A DNA stretch of 64,000 nucleotides from Cochlodiniinecator piscidefendens (GCF_011326755.1 NZ_JAAOIE010000001.1:770344-834343), one strand, 5' to 3'. Shown: positions 49,903-59,961, numbered from the stretch's first letter. Notes: generated by a model from the letters alone, not told the origin. Program-made: numbers and translations.

Positions 49903-51512
49903 CAGTCGCGCAAAGATCGCCGCATGACTTTTCCTGTGGCTGTTGTGGGCAAAGCCTTCATCACGACAATAGACTTCGGCGCGACGTGTGGGCTAACCTT
50001 GGCCTTCACACGATTAATGAGCACCGTTTCAAGACCTTCCCATTCCGCGCCCTCACGCAGCACCACAAACGCTTTAACAATTTCGGTGCGCAGTTTGTCG
50101 GGAACTCCGACCGCAGCGGCCTGAAGCACGTCAGGATGCCCTGTCAAACAATGTTCGATCTCGCCCGGACCGATACGATAACCTGCGGATGTAATCACAT
50201 CGTCGTCACGTGATAGGAATTTAAAATACCCATCTGCATCCCGAACACCCAGATCCCCAGTCAGCAACCAATCGCCTCGGAATTTTTTGGCAGTTTCTTC
50301 TGGCTTATTCCAATACCTAAGAAACATAACCGGATCAGGTGCGCGAACAGCAATTTCGCCCGCCTCACCATCAGGTACGATCTGCCCGTCAGCGCCAAAT
50401 ATCGCCACGTCATGCCCTGGCACCGCGCGCCCCATTGTACCGGGTTTGCGTACACCTGCGGATGCAGACCCTGACACCACGAGATTGCATTCCGTCTGGC
50501 CATAAATTTCGTTTATCTCAGCCCCAAGTACATCAGATCCCCAAGCCAACAGTTCAGAGGATAGGCTTTCCCCACCAGAGGAGATTGACCTGATTTTCAC
50601 GTCGTTCGGAACTGAAGCATGCTGCATCATTTTCAGAGCAGTCGGTGGCAAAAACAGATTTTTGACGCGCTGACGAGCGATAAGCTCAAAGGCAGCATCT
50701 GAATCAAACTTGCGCATACGATGACTGACCAACGGGACTCCGTAGTAAAGGCACGGCATCGCCAAATCCATCAGCCCACCAATCCAAGCCCAATCAGCAG
50801 GCGTCCAACCGCAATCGTCAGGTTGCGGCAAAAACCCGTGATGCACTTCGACCGCCGGTAAATGCCCAAGCAAAAACCGGTGCGCGTGTAGTGCCCCCTT
50901 TGGTGATCCCGTTGTGCCAGAGGTGTAAATTAAAACAGCCGGATCATCAGCACGAGTTTGCACTTGAATGGGTTTAGCTGAGGCTTTGGCCATTTCTTCG
51001 GTCAAAACACATACAGGTGCCTTGGCTGGATCGGTACAAAGGACATGCGCAAGTTCTGGCAGCTCTGGCCATATGTCCAAAAGCTTTGGCAAATTGGCCC
51101 CATCTGTAAGGGCAATTTTTGCCCCACTGTCAAAAAGACGATACCGCAGCGCCTCCTCACCAAACAGCGTAAACAAAGGCAATGCAATCGCACCTAATTT
51201 ATACGCCGCAAAATGCGCCAACAGCACCTCAGGCCCTTGCGCCAAATAAATAGCAACGCGATCCCCTGCCCCCACGCCCCGCGCGCGAAATGCATGCGCG
51301 AGCCTATTGGCCCCTTCTTCTAACTGCCCATAACTCCAACGTTGCTCAGAGCCATCTTCGAAAATGTGAATAAGCGCGGGTTTTTCCGGCGACTTCTGTG
51401 CCCAGCTGCTGCAACAGACATCCGCCATGTTGAAATGTTCGGGAACATTCCAGCGAAATGAATTAATGATCTCGGACCAATCCTGAGATGGTGTTATCAA
51501 CCGTCGTTCCAT
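49899..51512 (-). CDS. Acyl-CoA synthetase (AMP-binding)
   Basis: 537 residues from ATG 51512 (MERRLITPSQDWSEIINSFR); the frame is open 11 codons further, where the operator lies. ANL-family motifs: VLIYTSGTTGSPKGALHAHR (phosphate loop), EINEIYGQTECNLV (adenine/hinge), GDWLLTGDLGVRDADGYFKF and YRIGPGEIEHCLTGHPD, and the C-terminal lysine in PTTATGKVMRRSLRD. It activates a carboxylic acid as acyl-AMP, then acyl-CoA; medium-chain or acetyl-like acids are plausible. Preceded by the second TGAAC-N4-GTTCA dyad, so the TetR protein is its likely regulator. Confidence 0.92.
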   Translation of the reverse strand: MERRLITPSQDWSEIINSFRWNVPEHFNMADVCCSSWAQKSPEKPALIHIFEDGSEQRWSYGQLEEGANRLAHAFRARGVGAGDRVAIYLAQGPEVLLAHFAAYKLGAIALPLFTLFGEEALRYRLFDSGAKIALTDGANLPKLLDIWPELPELAHVLCTDPAKAPVCVLTEEMAKASAKPIQVQTRADDPAVLIYTSGTTGSPKGALHAHRFLLGHLPAVEVHHGFLPQPDDCGWTPADWAWIGGLMDLAMPCLYYGVPLVSHRMRKFDSDAAFELIARQRVKNLFLPPTALKMMQHASVPNDVKIRSISSGGESLSSELLAWGSDVLGAEINEIYGQTECNLVVSGSASAGVRKPGTMGRAVPGHDVAIFGADGQIVPDGEAGEIAVRAPDPVMFLRYWNKPEETAKKFRGDWLLTGDLGVRDADGYFKFLSRDDDVITSAGYRIGPGEIEHCLTGHPDVLQAAAVGVPDKLRTEIVKAFVVLREGAEWEGLETVLINRVKAKVSPHVAPKSIVVMKALPTTATGKVMRRSLRDC

Positions 51513-51530
51513 GTCGCAGCTCCAAATAAA

Positions 51531-51544
51531 TGAACACTCGTTCA
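51531..51544. promoter_or_regulatory. TetR operator at the acyl-CoA synthetase promoter
   Basis: TGAACACTCGTTCA, identical in form (TGAAC-N4-GTTCA) to 49506-49519, lies 19-32 bases before the start at 51512. Two matched 10-base half-site pairs at two promoters in one neighbourhood make a shared regulator likely. Confidence 0.6.
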
Positions 51545-51591
51545 ATTAATTGAATGAAAGCGCCTTAGCTGTCAAGCCGCAATGAAATCAC

Positions 51592-52059
51592 TTAATTTTG
51601 AAAAACCTCAATAACCGGCAATCCAGTCAGAGAAACACCAAGCAAACGCATCGCTGCCAACGACACCTGGCTGCCTGCACCAACGTCTTGCTCTAACGGT
51701 ATCAACGTCACTTCGACAGTTTCCCCCGTTTCATCTGATCGAATATACCCCGACGTTTCCGATTGAACCAACGGCGTTTTCACCCAGAACCCCTGATCAG
51801 TCGGATCACCCAAGCTGGCAATGGTTTGCCCCAAAGAAACAGCACCTTGCGCCTCGGTTTCTGTCACGACAGCTGCAGTGCGCTCTTCGGTTGTAGTGGT
51901 ATCAAAAGCTTCTGCCGTGGCAGGGCCACTTGGCTCAACAATCGCAATTTCTGGACGAGGCGAAGGTCGGGTCGCCTCTGAATTTTCGGTCACGCGTGGT
52001 CCGAATACGGAACACCCTGTGGCGCCAATGCAGGCCATCATCAATACATACTTTTTCAT
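51592..52059 (-). CDS. Hypothetical lipoprotein
   Basis: 155 residues. Signal peptide with lipobox [20 protein letters not shown] (cysteine at 16), then a low-complexity, acidic/threonine-rich linker ([20 protein letters not shown]) and a compact C-terminal domain ([40 protein letters not shown]). A septal-ring or peptidoglycan-associated role is possible but unproven. Similar proteins in Rhodobacteraceae are annotated only as hypothetical. Transcribed divergently from moaA. Confidence 0.75.
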   Translation of the reverse strand: MKKYVLMMACIGATGCSVFGPRVTENSEATRPSPRPEIAIVEPSGPATAEAFDTTTTEERTAAVVTETEAQGAVSLGQTIASLGDPTDQGFWVKTPLVQSETSGYIRSDETGETVEVTLIPLEQDVGAGSQVSLAAMRLLGVSLTGLPVIEVFQN

Positions 52060-52143
52060 ACTGAAACTCTACGCCGCATTGGACATTGCTTCAATGTGAA
52101 CTTCGCTCTTGTGGCAACGTCGGCGGAAGCTTACCTTCGCGCT

Positions 52144-53163
52144 ATGACACAGCCAAAAGCCAGCCCGACTCTCATTGACCCTTTTCAACGCGCAATTACC
52201 TATTTGCGCGTCTCCGTCACGGATCGCTGTGATTTTCGCTGTGTTTACTGCATGTCTGAGGATATGACGTTTCTGCCCAAGAAAGAGCTTCTAACACTCG
52301 AAGAGTTGGATCGCCTGTGCAGTTCATTTGTTGATCTTGGCGTGGAAAAGCTGCGCATTACCGGGGGCGAGCCTTTGGTGCGGCGTGGCATTATGACCTT
52401 TATGCAATCGATGTCACGGCATCTTGAAAGTGGTGCGCTAAAGGAACTCACCCTTACAACCAATGGATCGCAATTGGCCAAATACGCTGATGACCTTGCC
52501 AAAGCCGGTGTGAAACGCGTCAATATTTCCCTCGATACTTTAGATGAGGAAAAGTTTGCGCGCGTTACCCGTTGGGGGCGTTTGCCTCAGGTTTTAAAAG
52601 GAATTGATGCAGCGCAGAATGCAGGACTTCGTGTCAAAATTAACGCGGTCGCTGTAAAGGGTGTCAATGATGATGAACTCTTTACCTTAACCGAATGGTG
52701 TGCAGAGCGTGATCTGGACCTTACCTTTATCGAAGTAATGCCAATGGGCGATATTGGGAACGAAGATCGCCTAGATCAATATTGGTCTCTCAAGGATTTA
52801 AGAGCAGAAATCGAAACCCGCTATACGACAGTTGACCTTCCTGACCGTACAGGTGGCCCTGCGCGATATTTTCAGATCGTTGAAACCGGTCAAAAAATTG
52901 GGTTGATCACGCCACTTTCCCATAACTTCTGTGAGAGCTGTAATCGGGTTCGCATAACCTGCACCGGCGAAATCTATACGTGTTTGGGTCAAGAAGGCAA
53001 AGCTGACCTGCGTGGGCCGCTGCGAGAATCTGAAGGCAACGCTCCTCTTGTTGCCGCTATCCACGCGGCAATCGGGCAAAAACCTAAAGGGCACGATTTC
53101 GATTATTCGCGGCAGCGCGCAGATGGTCAAATGTCGCGCCACATGAGCCATACAGGCGGATGA
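52144..53163 (+). CDS. moaA: GTP 3',8-cyclase MoaA (molybdenum cofactor)
   Basis: 339 residues from ATG 52144 ([20 protein letters not shown]); the frame is open to 52096 but the start fits the family. The radical-SAM cluster motif is [13 protein letters not shown] (CxxxCxxC). The second cluster uses [20 protein letters not shown] (CxxC-x13-C). [11 protein letters not shown] is the SAM-binding GGEP. The protein ends in the functional Gly-Gly (SHTGG). It converts GTP to the first pterin intermediate with MoaC. The last 4 bases overlap the RES gene. Confidence 0.95.
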   Translation: MTQPKASPTLIDPFQRAITYLRVSVTDRCDFRCVYCMSEDMTFLPKKELLTLEELDRLCSSFVDLGVEKLRITGGEPLVRRGIMTFMQSMSRHLESGALKELTLTTNGSQLAKYADDLAKAGVKRVNISLDTLDEEKFARVTRWGRLPQVLKGIDAAQNAGLRVKINAVAVKGVNDDELFTLTEWCAERDLDLTFIEVMPMGDIGNEDRLDQYWSLKDLRAEIETRYTTVDLPDRTGGPARYFQIVETGQKIGLITPLSHNFCESCNRVRITCTGEIYTCLGQEGKADLRGPLRESEGNAPLVAAIHAAIGQKPKGHDFDYSRQRADGQMSRHMSHTGG

Positions 53164-53630
53164 CCCGACCAAGGACAAACGGTATTTTCTACCGGCTTAT
53201 CCTTAAACCTCCATCTGATCCTTTACAGCGTGCCCAAAGCCCCGAAGGGCGATTTCACCACAACGGCCAAACTGCATTTTACCTGTCGCCAACCAAAGCT
53301 TGGGCTCTAAAAACGATGGCCCGCTACGTCGCGGATGACGACAGGCCGACCTACCTGCGCTACGCATTAAACGACGCGGTGCTACTTGATCTCAGAAAAA
53401 GTGATGAACGCGCCAAATTTGATTTCACCCTATCTGACATTCGGTCTGCGTGGCACGAAGATCGCGCCCTAGGGCACCCGGCCCCCAGTTGGGGCATTTC
53501 AGATGTCGCGCGGGGCGCAGGGTTTAACGGTATGATTTACCCATCACGGACAGAACTTAAACGTTGGAACATCGTTCTGTTTCAGTGGAACAATAAAACG
53601 GGCCCACAACTGACACATGAACCTGAATGA
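53160..53630 (+). CDS. RES-domain protein (possible toxin)
   Basis: 156 residues with the RES-domain layout: an N-terminal arginine ([20 protein letters not shown]), a glycine-arginine loop ([20 protein letters not shown]), [28 protein letters not shown] and the conserved YPSR. RES proteins are NAD-degrading toxins paired with Xre-type antitoxins. Here no antitoxin gene is adjacent; instead the gene overlaps moaA by 4 bases. It may be a housekeeping RES relative or an orphan toxin. ATG start, strong coupling to moaA translation. Confidence 0.75.
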   Translation: MTRPRTNGIFYRLILKPPSDPLQRAQSPEGRFHHNGQTAFYLSPTKAWALKTMARYVADDDRPTYLRYALNDAVLLDLRKSDERAKFDFTLSDIRSAWHEDRALGHPAPSWGISDVARGAGFNGMIYPSRTELKRWNIVLFQWNNKTGPQLTHEPE

Positions 53631-53632
53631 AA

Positions 53633-53652
53633 GGGCGGGATTTCTCCCGCCC
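53633..53652. terminator. Bidirectional terminator
   Basis: GGGCGGGA-TTTC-TCCCGCCC, an 8-bp GC-rich stem followed by TCTTTATCTTTTT on the plus strand. It separates the moaA-RES unit from the convergent peptidase. Confidence 0.88.
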
Positions 53653-53663
53653 TCTTTATCTTT

Positions 53664-54827
53664 TTAAGCCGCAGGCATGCGGTTTTCGACAATTCCGGCC
53701 CACCAGCTGCAACCAGCGGGAATGGCCTCATCATCAAAATTATATTCGGGATGGTGCACCGCAGCCGTATCTCCGTTACCCATCAAAATATAAGCACCTG
53801 GACGTGCATTCAGCATAAAGGCGAAATCTTCGCCGCCCATAACCAACGGAGCATCATCACATCCGCCGGAAATTTTGCTCGCGACATCTGCTGCAAACTC
53901 AGTTTGCTCTTCGGCATTCACCATCACCGGATAACCGCGTTTATAGTCAACAACGGCCTTGGCCCCGAAAACTTCGGCGGTGGTTTCCGCGATTTTGATC
54001 AATTTCGCTTCGGCCAAATCCTGAACATCGTTGTCCAAGGTCCGCACAGTACCGCGCAGCTTAACCTTTTGAGGGATCACATTGTGCGCTTTGGATTCCG
54101 TTTCAAAAGACGTGACCGATACCACGACTTGCTCAACTGGGTTCACATTGCGTGAAGCGATAGATTGCAAAGCGATGACAATGTGGCTCGCGACCAAAGT
54201 TGTATCAATCGTTTCATGTGGCTTGGCAGCATGGCCGCCTTGCCCCTCAACAAAAATCTCAAACTGATCAGCTGCGGCAAAAAATGACCCTGGACGAATA
54301 GCAAAACTACCAACTGCGTGACCCGGCCAATTGTGCATGCCGTAGACTTCGTCGATGTTCCAGCGGTCCATCATTCCGTCGTCGACCATTTCTTTGCCGC
54401 CGCCACCGCCTTCTTCAGCGGGTTGGAAAATCACAACACATGTGCCGTCAAAATTACGTGTTTCGGCCAGATACTTTGCCGCGCCCAACAACATCGCTGT
54501 GTGTCCATCGTGGCCGCAAGCATGCATTTTACCCGGTGTTTTTGACGCGTAGTCTAGGCCAGTCGCCTCAAGAATTGGCAAAGCATCCATATCGGCGCGC
54601 AACCCGATGGTTTTGCCAGATGTATTTGTTTTGCCTTTGATCACCGCAACGACACCCGTGCGGCCAATCCCAGTAGCAATTTCATCAACGCCAAACTCTT
54701 TCAGACGCTCTTCGACAAACGCAGAAGTTTCGTGCGTATCAAACAGCAGTTCAGGATTTTCATGCAAATGGCGTCGCCATCCCGCAATTTCCGGCTGTAG
54801 CTCAGCAAATCTGTTCTTAATCGGCAT
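53664..54827 (-). CDS. M20-family amidohydrolase (hippurate-type)
   Basis: 387 residues. Motifs: WRRHLHENPELLFDTHETSA at the N-terminus, GLRADMDALPI, HACGHDGHTAMLLGAAKYLA, FQPAEEGGGGGKEMVDDG, and the late VMGGEDFAFM with a metal-binding acidic residue. It resembles HipO/aminoacylase-type hydrolases that remove an acyl group from amino acids. ATG 54827 lies 3 bases after the upstream gene's end, so it is cotranscribed with the next M20 gene and downstream of the transporter ATPase. Metal: two Zn or Mn. The substrate is unknown. Confidence 0.88.
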   Translation of the reverse strand: MPIKNRFAELQPEIAGWRRHLHENPELLFDTHETSAFVEERLKEFGVDEIATGIGRTGVVAVIKGKTNTSGKTIGLRADMDALPILEATGLDYASKTPGKMHACGHDGHTAMLLGAAKYLAETRNFDGTCVVIFQPAEEGGGGGKEMVDDGMMDRWNIDEVYGMHNWPGHAVGSFAIRPGSFFAAADQFEIFVEGQGGHAAKPHETIDTTLVASHIVIALQSIASRNVNPVEQVVVSVTSFETESKAHNVIPQKVKLRGTVRTLDNDVQDLAEAKLIKIAETTAEVFGAKAVVDYKRGYPVMVNAEEQTEFAADVASKISGGCDDAPLVMGGEDFAFMLNARPGAYILMGNGDTAAVHHPEYNFDDEAIPAGCSWWAGIVENRMPAA

Positions 54828-54830
54828 CGT

Positions 54831-56003
54831 TTAGTCCTTCGTCAGATGATCAACCAGCCGACGCATGAATTGCTCTCCGGCTTCAAATTCGGATTTCTCG
54901 ATAAACTCATTGGGTTGGTGGGCTTGTGCGATATCGCCCGGCCCGCAGATAACACTAGAATAGCCACGCTCCTGAAACTGGCCTGCCTCAGTGCCATAGG
55001 ACACAACATGAACGCCGTTATCCCCGGTGATTGACCGCACAAGTGCCTCAGCCGCGCCGTTTTCTTCGGGCCGCAAGGGCGGCACATCAAAATCAGGCGT
55101 GAGCTCGACACCCGTATCCGGATGACGTGCCTTCATCTCGGCATCTAACTTATTGGCAAAGGCAAACAGCCGCGTTTCATACATTTCGTGGCTTTCATCA
55201 GCCACTGTGCGAACATCCAGATCAAAACGACATTCACCCGCTGTGATATTACCAGCGGTGCCACCTTGGATCGTTCCACAATGTATCGTCGAAAAGGGTG
55301 GATCAAACATCGCAGCAACATCTGAGGGCGTAGCAGCTTGGATCTCAGCGTTGGTTTCATTGATCCACTGCAAAAGCTTTGCACCTTCGTGAATAGCCGA
55401 AACACCTTGGTTCAAAAGCGATGAGTGAACCTCAAAACCGGTTACTTTTACATCCCAACCAACGCCGCCTTTATGGCCAGTCACCGATTGCATAGTCGAT
55501 GGTTCACCAATAATTGCCGCTGCCGCCTTAGGGAAGTCAGAATTGGCAATCATATGATCAATCATCGGTGGCGCACCTGTGCAGCCAATTTCTTCGTCAT
55601 AGGACAATGCGATCTGCAAAGGACGTTTAATATCAGTTTGTGCCGCCTGCCCCATTGCCCAAAGCGCGAGACCGTTAAACCCCTTCATATCGCAGGTTCC
55701 ACGCCCGTAGTAGCGGCCATCGCGCTCAATCACAGTGAAGGGGTCGCTGTCCCAATCTTGCCCATCGATCGGAACAACATCGGTATGCCCCGACAAAACA
55801 ACACCGCCATCGATGTTTGGCCCAACGGAAGCATAGAGTGCAGCCTTTGTTCCATCTTCATTCGGGACGCGGGTCGATGAAATACCGTGAGAAGAAAGAT
55901 AGCTTTCCACCCAATCCACCAGTTCAAGGTTGCTGTCGCGACTGACAGTTGGAAATGAGATCAGCTTTGTCATGATCTCAAGGGCAGAAAGTTTCATTCT
56001 CAT
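54831..56003 (-). CDS. argE: Acetylornithine deacetylase-family M20 peptidase
   Basis: 390 residues. VVLSGHTDVVPIDGQDWDSD, YYGRGTCDMKGFNGLALWAM and LSYDEEIGCTGAPPMIDHM are the ArgE/DapE metal and catalytic motifs; GPGDIAQAHQPNEFIEKSEF closes the site. In ArgE it deacetylates N-acetylornithine. Its neighbours suggest that it may instead act on an imported N-acylated compound. Two ATG (56003 and 55997) are possible. The 5' flank carries a short gap before the ABC ATPase gene, which is codirectional. Confidence 0.82.
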   Translation of the reverse strand: MRMKLSALEIMTKLISFPTVSRDSNLELVDWVESYLSSHGISSTRVPNEDGTKAALYASVGPNIDGGVVLSGHTDVVPIDGQDWDSDPFTVIERDGRYYGRGTCDMKGFNGLALWAMGQAAQTDIKRPLQIALSYDEEIGCTGAPPMIDHMIANSDFPKAAAAIIGEPSTMQSVTGHKGGVGWDVKVTGFEVHSSLLNQGVSAIHEGAKLLQWINETNAEIQAATPSDVAAMFDPPFSTIHCGTIQGGTAGNITAGECRFDLDVRTVADESHEMYETRLFAFANKLDAEMKARHPDTGVELTPDFDVPPLRPEENGAAEALVRSITGDNGVHVVSYGTEAGQFQERGYSSVICGPGDIAQAHQPNEFIEKSEFEAGEQFMRRLVDHLTKD

Positions 56004-56050
56004 CGTCGTTCCTGATTTTTCTTTGTGAATAGCATGGTGCTTGTCCCTAA

Positions 56051-57874
56051 TCAGTACCAGTCGCCATTCAGAACAAAATGTTCCGGCGAAACTTCGGTAT
56101 AAGTTGATGGGCCGGCCACATGACCTTCGGGGAAGATCGGAGATGGAATTGGCTTAAAGTTCAGTTCCTTGCCAATCATCTTTTTGCGTGGGTCCGCGAC
56201 GGGCACAGCAGACAAAAGCGATTTTGTATAAGCGTGTTGCGGGTTTTCAAAGATCGCAGCACGCGGTCCGATTTCCACAATACGACCTAAATACATAACA
56301 GCGGTCTGGTGGCTCACCCGTTCGACAACGGCCATGTCATGACTGATAAACAGCATCGCGATACCCAGATCCTGTTGCAGCTCCAGTAACAGGTTCAGCA
56401 CTTGCGCCTGAACGGACACATCAAGCGCAGAAACAGCCTCATCCGCGACAATCAATTTCGGGCTAAGTGCGAGCGCCCGCGCAATCGCGATCCTTTGGCG
56501 TTGCCCTCCGGACATTTCATGCGGATACCGACGCAAAAAGCTGCGCGGCAATTCAACCCGATCAAATAAGGTTGCAACGCGGTCCATCAACGATGACCCA
56601 CTATCAATCCCGTAATTGCGCAATGGTTCGGCCACTTGATCAACCAAACGCACCTGCGGATTAAGAGACGCAAAGGGGTCTTGGAAAATCATCTGCATGT
56701 TGCGCCGCGCCGCACGCAATTCAGTTTGGTTCATCGCGACAACGTCTTGGTCGTCCATGATGATGCTGCCCGACGTTGGCTCAACCAATCGTAGCAAAGA
56801 ACGCCCAGCCGTCGATTTTCCACATCCAGATTCACCTACCAAAGACAAAGTTTGCCCTGCTTTGATTTTGAACGACACATCTTCGACGGCGTGGACATTC
56901 GCCACAGTCTTGCGCATCAACCCCTTCTTAACCGGGAACCGCGTGATAAGGTTTTTCACTTCAAGCAGCGTCTCTGGCGCGACAACAGGGCCTTTGTTTT
57001 CTGCTCTTGAATACTCTTGGCCCAAAATACGCATTGGCTCAGGGGCGGCTTTACCGCTCATTTCGCCCAAACGTGGCACCGCAGCCAACAAAGCCTTTGT
57101 GTAGTCTTCTTTTGGGTTCTCGAAGATTTCCTCGACGGTTCCCTCTTCAACCATGTTTCCGCGATACATTACCAAAACACGATCAGCCATTTGTGCCACA
57201 ACGGCCATGTCGTGGGTGATAAACATCACGGCCATATTGTTTTCGCGTTTTAGCCGATCAATCAACGCCAAGATTTCGGCTTGGATCGTTACATCAAGCG
57301 CAGTGGTCGGTTCGTCTGCGATCAGCAGCTTTGGCTCACACGCCATTGCAATCGCGATCACAACACGTTGGCGCATCCCACCCGACAATTCATGTGGGTA
57401 TTGGGTCATGCGGCGTTCCGGTTCTGGAATACGCACCTGACGCAGAAGCTCTAGTGCGCGTTCTGTCGCCTGAGCATCGTTCATCCGTTTGTGAACCTTA
57501 AGTCCCTCTTTCAGCTGACGCCCGACCGTAAACACCGGATTTAGGGCTGTCATTGGTTCCTGAAAGATCATCGCGATTTCGTTTCCGCGAATGGTCCGCA
57601 TCAAATCGGAATCAGCATCTTTGATCTCAAGCGCGTTTTCATTGTCGCGTTTAAACTTAATAGAACCGCCAGCAATGGCACCGCCACCGAACTCAACCAA
57701 ACGCATAAGCGACAGCGAAGAAACTGATTTTCCAGACCCGGATTCACCAACAATACATAGGGTTTCGCCGGGTGCGATTTCAAACGAAACATCCTCGACC
57801 CCAACGACAGTGCCCCCCGATGTTTCAAACTCTACACGCAGATTTTCAATATCGACAAGTGGTTGATCCAACAT
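56051..57874 (-). CDS. Peptide/amino-acid ABC transporter, double ATPase (DppD-DppF fusion)
   Basis: 607 residues from ATG 57874, where AAAGGAGCC precedes at 8 bases; the frame is open to 57946. Two ATP-binding cassettes in one chain: Walker A GESGSGKSVSSLSLMRLVEF, signature HELSGGMRQRVVIAIAMACE and Walker B LLIADEPTTALDVTIQ in the first, GESGCGKSTAGRSLLRLVEP, HEMSGGQRQRIAIARALALS and LIVADEAVSALDVSVQ in the second. Each is followed by the oligopeptide-type C-terminal region. It energises the permeases at 59993-61916. Same locus, opposite strand to the binding protein and permeases. Confidence 0.93.
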   Translation of the reverse strand: MLDQPLVDIENLRVEFETSGGTVVGVEDVSFEIAPGETLCIVGESGSGKSVSSLSLMRLVEFGGGAIAGGSIKFKRDNENALEIKDADSDLMRTIRGNEIAMIFQEPMTALNPVFTVGRQLKEGLKVHKRMNDAQATERALELLRQVRIPEPERRMTQYPHELSGGMRQRVVIAIAMACEPKLLIADEPTTALDVTIQAEILALIDRLKRENNMAVMFITHDMAVVAQMADRVLVMYRGNMVEEGTVEEIFENPKEDYTKALLAAVPRLGEMSGKAAPEPMRILGQEYSRAENKGPVVAPETLLEVKNLITRFPVKKGLMRKTVANVHAVEDVSFKIKAGQTLSLVGESGCGKSTAGRSLLRLVEPTSGSIIMDDQDVVAMNQTELRAARRNMQMIFQDPFASLNPQVRLVDQVAEPLRNYGIDSGSSLMDRVATLFDRVELPRSFLRRYPHEMSGGQRQRIAIARALALSPKLIVADEAVSALDVSVQAQVLNLLLELQQDLGIAMLFISHDMAVVERVSHQTAVMYLGRIVEIGPRAAIFENPQHAYTKSLLSAVPVADPRKKMIGKELNFKPIPSPIFPEGHVAGPSTYTEVSPEHFVLNGDWY

Positions 57875-58225
57875 GGTTGGCCAGGCTCCTTTAGGTGATG
57901 CGCCACAGGCTATGCGTGAAAACAGCACCATGTCAAACAGGTTCATAGCTCAGAGATTCGCTTCAAATCGATACACTTTCCGCTTTTTCAGAGAGCGCTA
58001 ACAAAAGTGACCTTACGTCAAAGTTTAAACAATTGATCAAATTTCCGTTAGTTTATTGAATATTTGGCAACGTCAACCAATATGCTTGCAATTCTCCTCC
58101 GGATTGCGTGAACTGAGGTTAGTTTTTCAAATTCGCACGAAACGGTTTTTCCAAAATGATGCGAACCGAAAAACAAACCTTTCTGTTGTTTCTTTCATGA
58201 AACAACGACCAACAAGGAGAGAAGA
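57875..58225. other. Divergent promoter region of the transporter locus
   Basis: 351 bases between the ATPase gene and the binding-protein gene, no gene seen. It is AT-rich with a long run of A/T words around 58000-58075. The upstream region of the highly expressed binding protein contains a strong ribosome site (AAGGAGAGAAG) just before 58226. Operators cannot be assigned. Confidence 0.5.
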
Positions 58226-59926
58226 ATGAATCTCAAAGCAACTCTGCTCGGCGCCGCCGCTGCATTTGCTATGGCCCCTATGGCTATGGCTGAGCGCGGT
58301 TCTGATGGCCACGTCAATATTATCTATTGGCAAGCACCATCGCTCATGAACCCCTATCTTTCAGGTGGTACTAAAGATCTTGAGGCAGCCAGCCTCGTCA
58401 TCGAACCCCTTGCACGCTACGACGAAACCGGTGCGATTGTTCCTTGGCTCGTTGATACCGTGCCTACCGTCGAAAACGGTGGCGTGGCCGAAGATCTGAC
58501 ATCTATCACCTGGACACTTAGTGAAGGTCTACTTTGGTCCGATGGTACACCTGTAACCTCTGCTGATGTGCGTTTCTCATGGGAATACTGCACCGCAGAA
58601 GGTGGCGGTTGTGCGCAGTCTGAAAAATACAACGATGTTACCGATGTTGAAATCGTAGATGACCGCACTGTCATCGTTCATTTCGGCATCTCTAAACCAT
58701 TCCCATATGGTCCGTTTGTTGGCGCTCAGTCTCCAATCATCCAAGCTTCACAGTTTGCAGATTGCTTAGGCGCTGCGGCGCCGTCTTGCACCGATGCAAA
58801 CTTTAGCCCGATCGGTACAGGCCCGTTCACAGTGACTGATTTCCGTCCAAACGACGTAATCTCACTTGAAGCGAACCAAAACTACCGTGACGCGAACTTA
58901 CCTGCGTTTTCATCAGTGACCTTCAAAGGGGGCGGCGACGCAACTGCTGCAGGTCGTGCGGTTCTGGAAACAGGCGAATTTGACTACGCTTGGAACCTGC
59001 AACTCGCACCAGATGTTCTTGCAAACATGCAATCAGCTGGCCAAGGCCAGATCGTTTCAGGCTTTGGTACATTGGTTGAACGCATCATGGTCAACATGAC
59101 CGATGTAAACCCAGATCTGGGCGAAGAGCGCGGCACAGCTGCACATCCACACCCATTCCTGACTGACAGAGATGTACGTCAAGCGCTCTCCATGGCGATT
59201 GACCGCGCATTGCTGACTGAAATCGGGTATGGTGATGCTGGCCGTCCAAGCTGTAACGTGCTTCCTGCACCTGCAATCTACGCATCAACTGCAAATGATG
59301 GTTGCCTCGTGCAAGACATCGCAGGCGCAAATGCTTTGCTAGACGCTGCTGGTTGGGAACGTGGTTCTGATGGTGTGCGTGAACGTGATGGCGTCCGTCT
59401 GTCCATGCTGTACCAAACATCCACAAATGCCGTTCGTCAGGATTTCCAAGCACTGATCAAACAGTGGTGGAGTGAAATCGGTGTAGAAACAGAATTGCGC
59501 AACCTCGACGCATCTGTGTTCTTCGGTGGTGACCCTGCGTCTCCTGATACCTTCCAGAAGTTCTTTGCTGACGTTGAAATGTACGCAAACAACTTTGATG
59601 GTACTGACCCAGAAAGCTACATGGCGAACTGGGCTTGTGAACAGGCACCGCGTCCTGAAACACAATGGCAGGGCAACAACATGCCGCGCTTCTGTTCAGA
59701 AGAATACGACGCACTCGTTGCAGAGATGTCCACAACTGGCGACATCAACGAACGTGCACGTTTGGCCAAAGCGATGAACGACATGCTTATGCAAGAATAT
59801 GTCATCATCCCATTGGTTGACCGTGGTCGTGTATCTGCACATTCAAATACCCTAGGTGGTGTGATCCTCAACACTTGGGATTCTGAATTGTGGAACGCTG
59901 CTGACTGGCATCGCCTAAGCAACTAA
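58226..59926 (+). CDS. Peptide/nickel-type ABC transporter substrate-binding protein
   Basis: 566 residues of the SBP family 5. The signal peptide MNLKATLLGAAAAFAMAPMA ends MAMA/ERG. Family features: YWQAPSLMNPYLSGGTKDLE, LTSITWTLSEGLLWSDGTPV, FSPIGTGPFTVTDFRPNDVI and DRDVRQALSMAIDRALLTEI. It captures dipeptides, oligopeptides or similar solutes in the periplasm and delivers them to the permeases. Several cysteines (eight or more) suggest disulfides. A hairpin at 59940-59961 separates it from the permeases. Confidence 0.93.
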   Translation: MNLKATLLGAAAAFAMAPMAMAERGSDGHVNIIYWQAPSLMNPYLSGGTKDLEAASLVIEPLARYDETGAIVPWLVDTVPTVENGGVAEDLTSITWTLSEGLLWSDGTPVTSADVRFSWEYCTAEGGGCAQSEKYNDVTDVEIVDDRTVIVHFGISKPFPYGPFVGAQSPIIQASQFADCLGAAAPSCTDANFSPIGTGPFTVTDFRPNDVISLEANQNYRDANLPAFSSVTFKGGGDATAAGRAVLETGEFDYAWNLQLAPDVLANMQSAGQGQIVSGFGTLVERIMVNMTDVNPDLGEERGTAAHPHPFLTDRDVRQALSMAIDRALLTEIGYGDAGRPSCNVLPAPAIYASTANDGCLVQDIAGANALLDAAGWERGSDGVRERDGVRLSMLYQTSTNAVRQDFQALIKQWWSEIGVETELRNLDASVFFGGDPASPDTFQKFFADVEMYANNFDGTDPESYMANWACEQAPRPETQWQGNNMPRFCSEEYDALVAEMSTTGDINERARLAKAMNDMLMQEYVIIPLVDRGRVSAHSNTLGGVILNTWDSELWNAADWHRLSN

Positions 59927-59939
59927 TACCGCTCATGAT

Positions 59940-59961
59940 CTGCTCGCCTTTCGGCGGGCAG
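59940..59961 (+). terminator. Attenuator hairpin between binding protein and permeases
   Basis: CTGCTCGCC-TTTC-GGCGGGCAG forms a 9-bp stem with one G.T pair, followed by a weak ATTCCC rather than a T run. Such hairpins stabilise the abundant binding-protein mRNA and lower permease expression. Confidence 0.6.
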
